Assembly (NCBI GenBank): GCA_947652605.1
Contig: CANTFG010000323.1
Coordinates: 122,236-186,235 of the forward strand
From: Elmis aenea
Lineage: Eukaryota; Arthropoda; Insecta; Coleoptera; Elmidae
Length of the DNA stretch: 64,000 nt
Direction of reading: 5' to 3'
The notes under the pieces were generated by a model. That model saw nothing but the letters and a program-made list of their open reading frames with translations. It did not search any database and was not told where the DNA came from. Numbering within the stretch: the stretch's first letter is position 1; each line of letters starts with the position of its first letter. Of the stretch, positions 36,693-49,653 are shown one piece after another. The position numbers were made by a program, and so were the translations under genes.

Positions 36693-38612
36693 TGAATAAT
36701 TTTGTAAATTAAATTTCAAAATAGTTGAGACAAACGGCATTATACTAAGAAAAACAAACTCTATAACATGCTAAAATTTGAACAAAATGTAACAAGCCGT
36801 TTTCGAAAAAAAATTTCAAAATTTTTAATTTTTTGAATAATTTTGTAAATTAAATTTCAAAATAGTTGAGACAAACGGCATTATACTAAAAAAAATAAAC
36901 TCTATAACATGCTGAAAATGGAACAAAATGTAACGAGCCGTTTTCGAAAAAAAATTCAAAATTTTCAAAATTTTTAATTTTTTGAATAATTTTGTAAATT
37001 AAATTTCAAAATAGTTAAGACAAACGGCATTATACTAAGAAAAACAAACTCTAAAACCTGCTAAAATTTGAACAAAATGTAACGAGACGTTTTCGAAAAA
37101 AAAATTCAAAATTTTTAATTTTTTGACTAATTTTGTAAATTAAATTTCAAAATAGTTGAGACAAACGGCATTATACTAAGAAAAACAAACTCTATAACAT
37201 GCTAAAATTTGAACAAAATGTAACAAGCCGTTTTCGAAAAAAAATTTCAAAATTTTTAATTTTTTGAATAATTTTGTAAATTAAATTTCAAAATAGTTGA
37301 GACAAACGGCATTATACTTAGAAAAACAAACTCTATAACATGCTTAAATTTGAACAAAATGTAACAAGCCGTTTTCGAAAAAAAATTTCAAAATTTTTAA
37401 TTTTTTAAATAATTTTGTAAATTAAATTTCAAATCAGTTGAGACAAACGGCATTATACTTAAAAAAATAAACTTTATAACATGCTAAAAATGGAACAAAA
37501 TGTAACAAGCCGTTTTCGAAAAAAAATTTCAAAATTTTTAATTTTTTAAATAATTTTGTAAATTAAATTTCAAAATAGTTGAGACAAACGGCATAATACT
37601 TAGAAAAATAAACTTTATAACATGCTGAAAAAGGAACAAAATGTACCGAGCCATTTTCGAAAAAAAATTCAAAATTTTCAAAATTTTTAATTTTTTGAAT
37701 AATTTTCAAAATTAAATTTCAAAATAGTTGAGACAAACGGCATTATACTAAGAAAAACAAACTCTATAACATGCTAAAATCTGAACAAAATGTAACAAGC
37801 CGTTTTCAAAAAAAATTTCAAAATTTTTAATTTTTTGAATAATTTTGTAAATTAAATTTCAAAATAGTTGAGACAAACGGCATTATACTAAGAAAAACAA
37901 ACTCTATAACATGCTAAAATTTGAACAAAATGTAACAAGCCGTTTTCGAAAAAAAATTTCAAAATTTTCAATTTTTTGAATAATTTTGTAAATTAAATTT
38001 CAAAATAGTTGAGACAAACGGCATTATACTAAGAAAAACAAACTCTATAACATGCTTAAATTTGAACAAAATGTAACAAGCCGTTTTCGAAAAAAAAATT
38101 CAAAATTTTTAATTTTTTAAATAATTTTGTAAATTAAATTTCAAAATAGTTGAGACAAACGGCATTATACTTAGAAAAATAAACTCTATAACATGCTGAA
38201 AATAGAACAAAATGTAACAAGCCGTTTTCGAAAAAAAGTTCAAAATTTTCAAAATTTTTAATTATTTGAATAATTTTGTAAATTAAATTTCAAAATAGTT
38301 GAGACAAACGGCATTATACTAAGAAAAACAAACTCTATAACATGCTAAAATTTGAACAAAATGTAACAAGCCGTTTTCGAAAAAAAATTTCAAAATTTTC
38401 AATTTTTTGAATAATTTTGTAAATTAAATTTCAAAATAGTTGAGACAAACGGCATTATACTAAGAAAAATAAACTCTATAACATACTAAAATTTGAACAA
38501 AATCGTAAGAGCCGTTTTCGAGAAAAATTTTCAAAATTTTTAATTTTTTGAATAACTTTGTATATTAAATTTCAAAATAGTTGAGACAAACGGCATTATA
38601 CTAAGAAAAAAA
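36693..38612. repeat. A spacer 26-27: about 13 monomers
   Basis: Resembles spacer 20-21 in order: A1, A2, AACCTGCTAAAA with GAGACGTTTTCG, TTGACTAATTTTG, CATGCTTAAATTTG, AAATCAGTTG, GTACCGAGCCATTTTCG, AAAATCTGAAC, then AAAAAAAGTTC, A1 and A*. Confidence 0.92.
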
Positions 38613-39071
38613 GGCTATATACTCTTTGCACTTTTTTCGACAGAAAAATCGATTTTCTTAAAACTACAGCAAATGGCTTCAAACTACTTATACACGTTAG
38701 TTACGAGCAAGTTAAGGATTATTAGCCCCTAAATACGATTTTTAATTTTTCGCGAAAAATGGGAAAAGTACAAAGGCTATAGTCTTTGCACTTTTTTCGA
38801 CAAAAAAATCGATTTTCTTAAAACTACAGCAAATGGCTTCAAACTTCTTATACACATTAGTTATGAGCAAATTAAGGATTATTAGCCCCTAAATACGATT
38901 TTTAATTTTTCGTGAAAAATGGGAAAAGTACAAAGGCTATAGTCTTTGCACTTTTTTCGACCAAAAAAATCGATTTTCTTAAAACTACAGCAAATGGCTT
39001 CAAACTTCTTATACACGTTAGTTATGAGAAAATTAAGGATTATTAGCCCCTAAATACGATTTTTAATTTTT
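38613..39071. repeat. B block 27 (Ba-Bb-Bc, consensus form)
   Basis: Three standard units behind A*. Confidence 0.95.
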
Positions 39072-39997
39072 TGAATAATTTTGTAAATTAAATTTCAAAA
39101 TAGTTGAGACAAACGGCATTATACTAAGAAAAACAAACTCTATAACATGCTAAAATTTGAACAAAATGTAACAAGCCGTTTTCGAAAAAAAATTTCAAAA
39201 TTTTTAATTTTTTGAATAATTCTGTAAATTAAATTTCAAAATAGTTGAGACAAACGGCATTATACTAAGAAAAATAAACTCTATAACATGCTGAAAATAG
39301 AACAAAATGTAACAAGCCGTTTTCGAAAAAAAATTCAAAATTTTCAAAATTTTTAATTTTTTGAATAATTTTGTAAATTAAATTTCAAAATAGTTGAGAC
39401 AAACGGCATTATACTAAGAAAAACAAACTCTATAACATGCTAAAATTTGAACAAAATGTAACAAGCCGTTTTCGAAAAAAAATTTCAAAATTTTTAATTT
39501 TTTGAATAATTTTGTAAATTAAATTTCAAAATAGTTGAGACAAACGGCATTATACTAAAAAAAATAAACTCTAAAACATGCTGAAAATGGAACAAAATGT
39601 AACGAGCCGTTTTCGAAAAAAAATTCAAAATTTTCAAAATTTTTAATTTTTTGAATAATTTTGTAAATTAAATTTCAAAATAGTTGAGACAAACGGCATT
39701 ATAGTAAGAAAAACAAACTCTATAACATGCTAAAATTTGAACAAAATGTAACAAGCCGTTTTCGAAAAAAAATTTCAAAATTTTTAATTTTTTGAATAAT
39801 TTTGTAAATTAAATTTCAAAATAGTTGAGACAAACGGCATTATACTAAGAAAAATAAACTCTATAACATACTAAAATTTGAACAAAATCGTAAGAGCCGT
39901 TTTCGAGAAAAATTTTCAAAATTTTTAATTTTTTGAATAACTTTGTATATTAAATTTCAAAATAGTTGAGACAAACGGCATTATACTAAGAAAAAAA
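39072..39997. repeat. A spacer 27-28: six monomers
   Basis: A1, CTGAAAATAGAAC monomer, A1, A2 with ACTAAAAAAAATAAAC, A1 with CATTATAGTAAG (39698), A*. Confidence 0.92.
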
Positions 39998-40457
39998 GGC
40001 TATATACTCTTTGCACTTTTTTTGACAGAAAAATCGATTTTCTTAAAACTACAGCAAATGGCTTCAAACTACTTATACACGTTAGTTACGAGCAAGTTAA
40101 GGATTATTAGCCCCTAAATACGATTTTTAATTTTTCGCGAAAAATGGGAAAAGTACAAAGGCTATAGTCTTTGCACTTTTTTCGACAAAAAAATCGATTT
40201 TCTTAAAACTACAGCAAATGGCTTCAAACTTCTTATACACATTAGTTATGAGCAAATTAAGGATTATTAGCCCCTAAATACGATTTTTAATTTTTCGTGA
40301 AAAATGGGAAAAGTACAAAGGCTTATAGTCTTTGCACTTTTTTCGACCAAAAAAATCGATTTTCTTAAAACTACAGCAAATGGCTTCAAACTTCTTATAC
40401 ACGTTAGTTATGAGAAAATTAAGGATTATTAGCCTCTAAATACGATTTTTAATTTTT
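39998..40457. repeat. B block 28 (Ba-Bb-Bc)
   Basis: Ba has CTTTTTTTGACAG; Bc has GGCTTATAGTC (extra T) and CCTCTAAATACG. Confidence 0.95.
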
Positions 40458-41093
40458 TGAATAATTTTGTAAATTAAATTTCAAAATAGTTGAGACAAAC
40501 GGCATTATACTAAGAAAAACAAACTCTATAACATGCTAAAATTTGAACAAAATGTAACAAGCCGTTTTCGAAAAAAAATTTCAAAATTTTTAATTTTTTG
40601 AATAATTTTGTAAATTAAATTTCAAAATAGTTGAGACAAACGGCATTATACTAAGAAAAATAAATTCTAAAACATGCTGAAAATGGAACAAAATGTAACG
40701 AGCCGTTTTCGAAAAAAAATTCAAAATTTTCAAAATTTTTAATTTTTTGAATAATTTTGTAAATTAAATTTCAAAATAGTTGAGACAAACGGCATTATAC
40801 TAAGAAAAACAAACTCTATAACATGCTAAAATTTGAACAAAATGTAACAAGCCGTTTTCGAAAAAAAATTTCAAAATTTTCAATTTTTTGAATAATTTTG
40901 TAAATTAAATTTCAAAATAGTTGAGACAAACGGCATTATACTAAAAAAAATAAACTCTATAACATACTAAAATTTGAACAAAATCGTAAGAGCCGTTTTC
41001 GAGAAAAATTTTCAAAATTTTTAATTTTTTGAATAACTTTGTATATTAAATTTCAAAATAGTTAAGACAAACGGCATTATACTAAGAAAAAAA
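40458..41093. repeat. A spacer 28-29: four monomers
   Basis: A1, A2 with ATAAATTCTAAAAC, A1 with TTTTCAATTTTT, A* with ACTAAAAAAAATAAAC; the truncated A at the junction has GTTAAGACAAAC. Confidence 0.92.
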
Positions 41094-41552
41094 GGCTATA
41101 TACTCTTTGCACTTTTTTCGACAGAAAAATCGATTTTCTTAAAACTACAGCAAATGGCTTCAAACTACTTATACACGTTAGTTACGAGCAAGTTAAGGAT
41201 TATTAGCCCCTAAATACGATTTTTAATTTTTCGCGAAAAATGGGAAAAGTACAAAGGCTATAGTCTTTGCACTTTTTTCGACAAAAAAATCGATTTTCTT
41301 AAAACTACAGCAAATGGCTTCAAACTTCTTATACACATTAGTTATGAGCAAATTAAGGATTATTAGCCCCTAAATACGATTTTTAATTTTTCGTGAAAAA
41401 TGGGAAAAGTACAAAGGCTATAGTCTTTGCACTTTTTTCGACCAAAAAAATCGATTTTCTTAAAACTACAGCAAATGGCTTCAAACTTCTTATACACGTT
41501 AGTTATGAGAAAATTAAGGATTATTAGCCCCTAAATACGATTTTTAATTTTT
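41094..41552. repeat. B block 29 (Ba-Bb-Bc, consensus form)
   Basis: Three standard units; only the preceding junction monomer is unusual (GTTAAGAC). Confidence 0.95.
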
Positions 41553-42180
41553 TGAATAATTTTGTAAATTAAATTTCAAAATAGTTGAGACAAACGGCAT
41601 TATACTAAGAAAAACAAACTCTATAACATGCTAAAATTTGAACAAAATGTAACAAGCCGTTTTCGAAAAAAAATTTCAAAATTTTTAATTTTTTGAATAA
41701 TTTTGTAAATTAAATTTCAAAATAGTTAAGACAAACGGCATTATACTAAGAAAAATAAACTCTAAAACATGCTGAAAATGGAACAAAATGTAACGAGCCG
41801 TTTTCGAAAAAAATTTTCAAAATTTTTAATTATTTGAATAATTTTGTAAATTAAATTTCAAAATAGTTGAGACAAACGGCATTATACTAAGAAAAACAAA
41901 CTCTATAACATGCTAAAATTTGAACAAAATGTAACAAGCCGTTTTCGAAAAAAAATTTCAAAATTTTCAATTTTTTGAATAATTTTGTAAATTAAATTTC
42001 AAAATAGTTGAGACAAACGGCATTATACTAAGAAAAATAAACTCTATAACATACTAAAATTTGAACAAAATCGTAAGAGCCGTTTTCGAGAAAAATTTTC
42101 AAAATTTTTAATTTTTTGAATAACTTTGTATATTAAATTTCAAAATAGTTGAGACAAACGGCATTATACTAAGAAAAAAA
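41553..42180. repeat. A spacer 29-30: four monomers
   Basis: A1, a shortened A2 (AAAAAATTTTCAAAATTT, about 141 bp rather than 149), A1 and A*. The loss of the 8-bp A2 insertion shows that the two length classes interconvert. Confidence 0.9.
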
Positions 42181-42639
42181 GGCTATATACTCTTTGCACT
42201 TTTTTCGACAGAAAAATCGATTTTCTTAAAACTACAGCAAATGGCTTCAAACTACTTATACACGTTAGTTACGAGCAAGTTAAGGATTATTAGCCCCTAA
42301 ATACGATTTTTAATTTTTCGCGAAAAATGGGAAAAGTACAAAGGCTATAGTCTTTGCACTTTTTTCGACAAAAAAATCGATTTTCTTAAAACTACAGCAA
42401 ATGGCTTCAAACTTCTTATACACATTAGTTATGAGCAAATTAAGGATTATTAGCCCCTAAATACGATTTTTAATTTTTCGTGAAAAATGGGAAAAGTACA
42501 AAGGCTATAGTCTTTGCACATTTTTCGACCAAAAAAATCGATTTTCTTAAAACTACAGCAAATGGCTTCAAACTTCTTATACACGTTAGTTATGAGAAAA
42601 TTAAGGATTATTAGCCCCTAAATACGATTTTTAATTTTT
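42181..42639. repeat. B block 30 (Ba-Bb-Bc)
   Basis: Bc carries GCACATTTTTCG. Confidence 0.95.
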
Positions 42640-43855
42640 TGAATAATTTTGTAAATTAAATTTCAAAATAGTTGAGACAAACGGCATTATACTAAGAAAA
42701 ACAAACTCTATAACATGCTAAAATTTGAACAAAATGTAACAAGCCGTTTTCGAAAAAAAATTTCAAAATTTTTAATTTTTTGAATAATTTTGTAAATTAA
42801 ATTTCAAAATAGTTGAGACAAACGGCATTATACTAAGAAAAATAAACTCTAAAACATGCTGAAAATGGAACAAAATGTAACGAGCCGTTTTCGAAAAAAA
42901 ATTCAAAATTTTCAAAATTTTTAATTTTTTGAATAATTTTGTAAATTAAATTTCAAAATAGTTGAGACAAACGGCATTATACTAAGAAAAACAAACTCTA
43001 TAACATGCTAAAATTTGAACAAAATGTAACGAGCCGTTTTCGAAAAAAAATTCAAAATTTTCAAAATTTTTAATTTTTTGAATAATTTTGTAAATTAAAT
43101 TTCAAAATAGTTAAGACAAACGGCATTATACTAAGAAAAACAAACTCTAAAACCTGCTAAAATTTGAACAAAATGTAACGAGACGTTTTCGAAAAAAAAT
43201 TTCAAAATTTTTAATTTTTTGACTAATTTTGTAAATTAAATTTCAAAATAGTTGAGACAAACGGCATTATACTAAGAAAAACAAACTCTAAAACCTGCTA
43301 AAATCTGAACAAAATGTAACAAGCCGTTTTCGAAAAAAAATTTCAAAATTTTTAATTTTTTAAATAATTTTGTAAATTAAATTTCAAAATAGTTGAGACA
43401 AACGGCATTATACTTAGAAAAATAAACTCTATAACATGCTGAAAATAGAACAAAATGTAACAAGCCGTTTTCGAAAAAAAGTTCAAAATTTTCAAAATTT
43501 TTAATTATTTGAATAATTTTGTAAATTAAATTTCAAAATAGTTGAGACAAACGGCATTATACTAAGAAAAACAAACTCTATAACATGCTAAAATTTGAAC
43601 AAAATGTAACAAGCCGTTTTCGAAAAAAAATTTCAAAATTTTCAATTTTTTGAATAATTTTGTAAATTAAATTTCAAAATAGTTGAGACAAACGGCATTA
43701 TACTAAGAAAAATAAACTCTATAACATACTAAAATTTGAACAAAATCGTAAGAGCCGTTTTCGAGAAAAATTTTCAAAATTTTTAATTTTTTGAATAACT
43801 TTGTATATTAAATTTCAAAATAGTTGAGACAAACGGCATTATACTAAGAAAAAAA
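42640..43855. repeat. A spacer 30-31: eight monomers
   Basis: A1, A2, an A1/A2 hybrid (CATGCTAAAATTTG then GTAACGAGCCG and the 149-bp tail), AACCTGCTAAAA with GAGACGTTTTCG, AACCTGCTAAAATCTG, an AAAAAAAGTTC monomer, A1, A*. Confidence 0.92.
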
Positions 43856-44305
43856 GGCTATATACTCTTTGCACTTTTTTCGACAGAAAAATCGATTTTC
43901 TTAAAACTACAGCAAATGGCTTCAAACTACTTATACACGTTAGTTACGAGCAAGTTAAGGATTATTAGCCCCTAAATACGATTTTTAATTTTTCGCGAAA
44001 AATGGGAAAAGTACAAAGGCTATACTTTTTTCGACAAAAAAATCGATTTTCTTAAAACTACAGCAAATGGCTTCAAACTTCTTATACACATTAGTTATGA
44101 GCAAATTAAGGATTATTAGCCCCTAAATACGATTTTTAATTTTTCGTGAAAAATGGGAAAAGTACAAAGGCTATAGTCTTTGCACTTTTTTCGACCAAAA
44201 AAATCGATTTTCTTAAAACTACAGCAAATGGCTTCAAACTTCTTATACACGTTAGTTATGAGAAAATTAAGGATTATTAGCCCCTAAATACGATTTTTAA
44301 TTTTT
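43856..44305. repeat. B block 31 with a 9-bp deletion in Bb
   Basis: Bb reads AAAGGCTATACTTTTTTCGAC near 44,023, lacking nine bases around the usual AGTCTTTGC. The deletion removes one arm of the 18-bp near-palindrome. Confidence 0.94.
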
Positions 44306-45231
44306 TGAATAATTTTGTAAATTAAATTTCAAAATAGTTGAGACAAACGGCATTATACTAAGAAAAACAAACTCTATAACATGCTAAAATTTGAACAAAA
44401 TGTAACAAGCCGTTTTCGAAAAAAAATTTCAAAATTTTTAATTTTTTGAATAATTCTGTAAATTAAATTTCCAAATAGTTGAGACAAACGGCATTATACT
44501 AAGAAAAATAAACTCTATAACATGCTGAAAATAGAACAAAATGTAACAAGCCGTTTTCGAAAAAAAATTCAAAATTTTCAAAATTTTTAATTTTTTGAAT
44601 AATTTTGTAAATTAAATTTCAAAATAGTTGAGACAAACGGCATTATACTAAGAAAAACAAACTCTATAACATGCTAAAATTTGAACAAAATGTAACAAGC
44701 CGTTTTCGAAAAAAAATTTCAAAATTTTTAATTTTTTGAATAATTTTGTAAATTAAATTTCAAAATAGTTGAGACAAACGGCATTATACTAAGAAAAATA
44801 AACTCTAAAACATGCTGAAAATGGAACAAAATGTAACGAGCCGTTTTCGAAAAAAAATTCAAAATTTTCAAAATTTTTAATTTTTTGAATAATTTTGTAA
44901 ATTAAATTTCAAAATAGTTGAGACAAACGGCATTATAGTAAGAAAAACAAACTCTATAACATGCTAAAATTTGAACAAAATGTAACAAGCCGTTTTCGAA
45001 AAAAAATTTCAAAATTTTTAATTTTTTGAATAATTTTGTAAATTAAATTTCAAAATAGTTGAGACAAACGGCATTATACTAAGAAAAATAAACTCTATAA
45101 CATACTAAAATTTGAACAAAATCGTAAGAGCCGTTTTCGAGAAAAATTTTCAAAATTTTTAATTTTTTGAATAATTTTGTATATTAAATTTCAAAATAGT
45201 TGAGACAAACGGCATTATACTAAGAAAAAAA
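44306..45231. repeat. A spacer 31-32: six monomers
   Basis: Copy of spacer 27-28, with CATTATAGTAAG at 44932 and a private TTTCCAAATAG near 44470. The A* here reads AATAATTTTGTATATT instead of AATAACTTTGTATATT. Confidence 0.92.
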
Positions 45232-45688
45232 GGCTATATACTCTTTGCACTTTTTTTGACAGAAAAATCGATTTTCTTAAAACTACAGCAAATGACTTCA
45301 AACTACTTATACACGTTAGTTACGAGCAAGTTAAGGATTATTAGCCCCTAAATACGATTTTTAATTTTTCGCGAAAAATGGGAAAAGTACAAAGGCTATA
45401 GTCTTTGCACTTTTTTCGACAAAAAAATCGATTTTCTTAAAACTACAGCAAATGGCTTCAAACTTCTTATACACATTAGTTATGAGCAAATTAAGGATTA
45501 TTAGCCCCTAAATACGATTTTTAATTTTTCGTGAAAAATGGGAAAAGTACAAAGGCTAGTCTTTGCACTTTTTTCGACCAAAAAAATCGATTTTCTTAAA
45601 ACTACAGCAAATGGCTTCAAACTTCTTATACACGTTAGTTATGAGAAAATTAAGGATTATTAGCCTCTAAATACGATTTTTAATTTTT
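45232..45688. repeat. B block 32 (Ba-Bb-Bc)
   Basis: CTTTTTTTGACAG and CCTCTAAATACG as in block 28. Private AAATGACTTCAAAC in Ba (near 45292) and GGCTAGTC (2-bp loss) in Bc. Confidence 0.95.
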
Positions 45689-46465
45689 TGAATAATTTTG
45701 TAAATTAAATTTCAAAATAGTTGAGACAAACGGCATTATACTAAGAAAAACAAACTCTATAACATGCTTAAATTTGAACAAAATGTAACAAGCCGTTTTC
45801 GAAAAAAAATTTCAAAATTTTTAATTTTTTGAATAATTTTGTAAATTAAATTTCAAAATAGTTGAGACAAACGGCATTATACTAAGAAAAATAAATTCTA
45901 AAACATGCTGAAAATGGAACAAAATGTAACGAGCCGTTTTCGAAAAAAAATTCAAAATTTTCAAAATTTTTAATTTTTTGAATAATTTTGTAAATTAAAT
46001 TTCAAAATAGTTGAGACAAACGGCATTATACTAAGAAAAACAAACTCTATAACATGCTTAAATTTGAACAAAATGTAACAAGCCGTTTTCGAAAAAAAAT
46101 TTCAAAATTTTTAATTTTTTGAATAATTTTGTAAATTAAATTTCAAAATAGTTGAGACAAACGGCATTATACTAAGAAAAATAAACTCTAAAACATGCTG
46201 AAAATGGAACAAAATGTAACGAGCCGTTTTCGAAAAAAAATTTCAAAATTTTCAATTTTTTGAATAATTTTGTAAATTAAATTTCAAAATAGTTGAGACA
46301 AACGGCATTATACTAAGAAAAATAAACTCTATAACATACTAAAATTTGAACAAAATCGTAAGAGCCGTTTTCGAGAAAAATTTTCAAAATTTTTAATTTT
46401 TTGAATAACTTTGTATATTAAATTTCAAAATAGTTGAGACAAACGGCATTATACTAAGAAAAAAA
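45689..46465. repeat. A spacer 32-33: five monomers
   Basis: Two CATGCTTAAATTTG monomers alternate with A2 forms, the first with ATAAATTCTAAAAC. The fourth is an A2/A1 hybrid (GTAACGAGCCG with the 141-bp tail). A* closes it. Confidence 0.92.
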
Positions 46466-46925
46466 GGCTATATACTCTTTGCACTTTTTTCGACAGAAAA
46501 ATCGATTTTCTTAAAACTACAGCAAATGGCTTCAAACTACTTATACACGTTAGTTACGAGCAAGTTAAGGATTATTAGCCCCTAAATACGATTTTTAATT
46601 TTTCGCGAAAAATGGGAAAAGTACAAAGGCTATAGTCTTTGCACTTTTTTCGACAAAAAAATCGATTTTCTTAAAACTACAGCAAATGGCTTCAAACTTC
46701 TTATACACATTAGTTATGAGCAAATTAAGGATTATTAGCCCCTAAATACGATTTTTAATTTTTCGTGAAAAATGGGAAAAGTACAAAGGCTTATAGTCTT
46801 TGCACTTTTTTCGACCAAAAAAATCGATTTTCTTAAAACTACAGCAAATGGCTTCAAACTGCTTATACACGTTAGTTATGAGAAAATTAAGGATTATTAG
46901 CCCCTAAATACGATTTTTAATTTTT
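46466..46925. repeat. B block 33 (Ba-Bb-Bc)
   Basis: Bc combines GGCTTATAGTC (as in block 28) with CAAACTGCTTATACACG (as in block 10), a recombinant combination of markers. Confidence 0.95.
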
Positions 46926-47844
46926 TGAATAATTTTGTAAATTAAATTTCAAAATAGTTGAGACAAACGGCATTATACTAAGAAAAACAAACTCTATAAC
47001 ATGCTAAAATTTGAACAAAATGTAACAAGCCGTTTTCGAAAAAAAAATTTCAAAATTTTTAATTTTTTGAATAATTTTGTAAATTAAACTTCAAAATAGT
47101 TGAGACAAACGGCAATATACTAAGAAAAACAAACTCTATAACATGCTAAAATTTGAACAAAATGTAACAAGCCGTTTTCGAAAACAAATTTCAAAATTTT
47201 TAATTTTTTGAATAATTTTGTAAATTAAATTTCAAAATAGTTGAGACAAACGGCATTATACTAAGAAAAATAAACTCTATAACATGCTAAAATTTGAACA
47301 AAATGTAACAAGCCGTTTTCGAAAAAAAATTTCAAAATTTTTAATTTTTTGAATAATTTTGTAAATTAAATTTCAAAATAGTTGAGACAAACGGCATTAT
47401 ACTAAGAAAAACAAACTCTAAAACATGCTGAAAATGGAACAAAATGTAACGAGCCGTTTTCGAAAAAAAATTCAAAATTTTCAAAATTTTTAATTTTTTG
47501 AATAATTTTGTAAATTAAATTTCAAAATAGTTGAGACAAACGGCATTATACTAAGAAAAACAAACTCTATAACATGCTAAAATTTGAACAAAATGTAACA
47601 AGCCGTTTTCGAAAAAAAATTTCAAAATTTTCAATTTTTTGAATAATTTTGTAAATTAAATTTCAAAATAGTTGAGACAAACGGCATTATACTAAGAAAA
47701 ATAAACTCTATAACATACTAAAATTTGAACAAAATCGTAAGAGCCGTTTTCGAGAAAAATTTTCAAAATTTTTAATTTTTTGAATAACTTTGTATATTAA
47801 ATTTCAAAATAGTTGAGACAAACGGCATTATACTAAGAAAAAAA
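46926..47844. repeat. A spacer 33-34: six monomers
   Basis: A1, AACTTCAAAATAG with CGGCAATATACT, A1 with AAAACAAATTTC (47183), A1, A2, A1, then A* (the first of these is counted with the block junction). Confidence 0.88.
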
Positions 47845-48303
47845 GGCTATATACTCTTTGCACTTTTTTCGACAGAAAAATCGATTTTCTTAAAACTACA
47901 GCAAATGGCTTCAAACTACTTATACACGTTAGTTACGAGCAAGTTAAGGATTATTAGCCCCTAAATACGATTTTTAATTTTTCGCGAAAAATGGGAAAAG
48001 TACAAAGGCTATAGTCTTTGCACTTTTTTCGACAAAAAAATCGATTTTCTTAAAACTACAGCAAATGGCTTCAAACTTCTTATACACATTAGTTATGAGC
48101 AAATTAAGGATTATTAGCCCCTAAATACGATTTTTAATTTTTCGTGAAAAATGGGAAAAGTACAAAGGCTATAGTCTTTGCACTTTTTTCGACCAAAAAA
48201 ATCGATTTTCTTAAAACTACAGCAAATGGCTTCAAACTGCTTATACACGTTAGTTATGAGAAAATTAAGGATTATTAGCCCCTAAATACGATTTTTAATT
48301 TTT
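47845..48303. repeat. B block 34 (Ba-Bb-Bc, AACTGCTT type)
   Basis: Bc has CAAACTGCTTATACACG; otherwise standard. Confidence 0.95.
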
Positions 48304-49653
48304 TGAATAATTTTGTAAATTAAATTTCAAAATAGTTGAGACAAACGGCATTATACTAAGAAAAATAAACTCTAAAACATGCTGAAAATGGAACAAAATG
48401 TAACGAGCCGTTTTCGAAAAAAAATTCAAAATTTTCAAAATTTTTAATTTTTTGAATAATTTTGTAAATTAAATTTCAAAATAGTTGAGACAAACGGCAT
48501 TATACTAAGAAAAACAAACTCTATAACATGCTAAAATTTGAACAAAATGTAACAAGCCGTTTTCGAAAAAAAATTTCAAAATTTTCAATTTTTTGAATAA
48601 TTTTGTAAATTAAATTTCAAAATAGTTGAGACAAACGGCATTATACTAAGAAAAATAAACTCTATAACATGCTAAAATTTGAACAAAATGTAACAAGCCG
48701 TTTTCGAAAAAAATTTTAAAAATTTTTAATTTTTTGAATAATTTTGTAAATTAAATTTCAAACTAGTTGCGACAAACGGCATTATACTAAGAAAAACAAA
48801 CTCTATAACATGCTAAAATTTGAACAAAATGTAACAAGCCGTTTTCGAAAAAAAAATTTCAAAATTTTTAATTTTTTGAATAATTTTGTAAATTAAACTT
48901 CAAAATAGTTGAGACAAACGGCAATATACTAAGAAAAACAAACTCTATAACATGCTAAAATTTGAACAAAATGTAACAAGCCGTTTTCGAAAAAAAATTT
49001 CAAAATTTTTAATTTTTTGAATAATTTTGTAAATTAAATTTCAAAATAGTTGAGACAAACGGCATTATACTAAGAAAAATAAACTCTATAACATGCTTAA
49101 ATTTGAACAAAATGTAACAAACTGTTTTCGAAAAAAAATTTCAAAATTTTTAATTTTTTGAATAATTTTGTAAATTAAATTTCAAAATAGTTGAGACAAA
49201 CGGCATTATACTAAGAAAAATAAACTCTAAAACATGCTGAAAATGGAACAAAATGTAACGAGCCGTTTTCGAAAAAAAATTCAAAATTTTCAAAATTTTT
49301 AATTTTTTGAATAATTTTGTAAATTAAATTTCAAAATAGTTGAGACAAACGGCATTATACTAAGAAAAACAAACTCTATAACATGCTAAAATTTGAACAA
49401 AATGTAACAAGCCGTTTTCGAAAAAAAATTTCAAAATTTTCAATTTTTTGAATAATTTTGTAAATTAAATTTCAAAATAGTTGAGACAAACGGCATTATA
49501 CTAAGAAAAATAAACTCTATAACATACTAAAATTTGAACAAAATCGTAAGAGCCGTTTTCGAGAAAAATTTTCAAAATTTTTAATTTTTTGAATAACTTT
49601 GTATTTTAAATTTCAAAATAGTTGAGACAAACGGCATTATACTAAGAAAAAAA
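48304..49653. repeat. A spacer 34-35: nine monomers
   Basis: Begins directly with A2, then A1, then the AAACTAGTTGCGAC, AACTTCAAAATAG and CGGCAATATACT series. A private GTAACAAACTGTTTTCG occurs near 49113. The A* reads ACTTTGTATTTTAAA (49602). The 1,809-bp block spacing recurs for blocks 36-37 and 41-42. Confidence 0.92.

Larger units (their letters stand above)
38200..46100. repeat. Dispersed segmental duplication, offset about 5.23 kb
   Basis: Copies lie at about 38.2-40.9 kb and 43.4-46.1 kb. Shared private marks are AAAAAAAGTTC (38231 and 43474), CATTATAGTAAGAAAAAC (39698 and 44932), CTTTTTTTGACAG (about 40015 and 45249), CCTCTAAATACG in Bc, and ATAAATTCTAAAAC. The offset is 5,243 bp left of 44,023 and 5,234 bp right of it; the difference is the 9-bp deletion in block 31. 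Confidence 0.86.
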
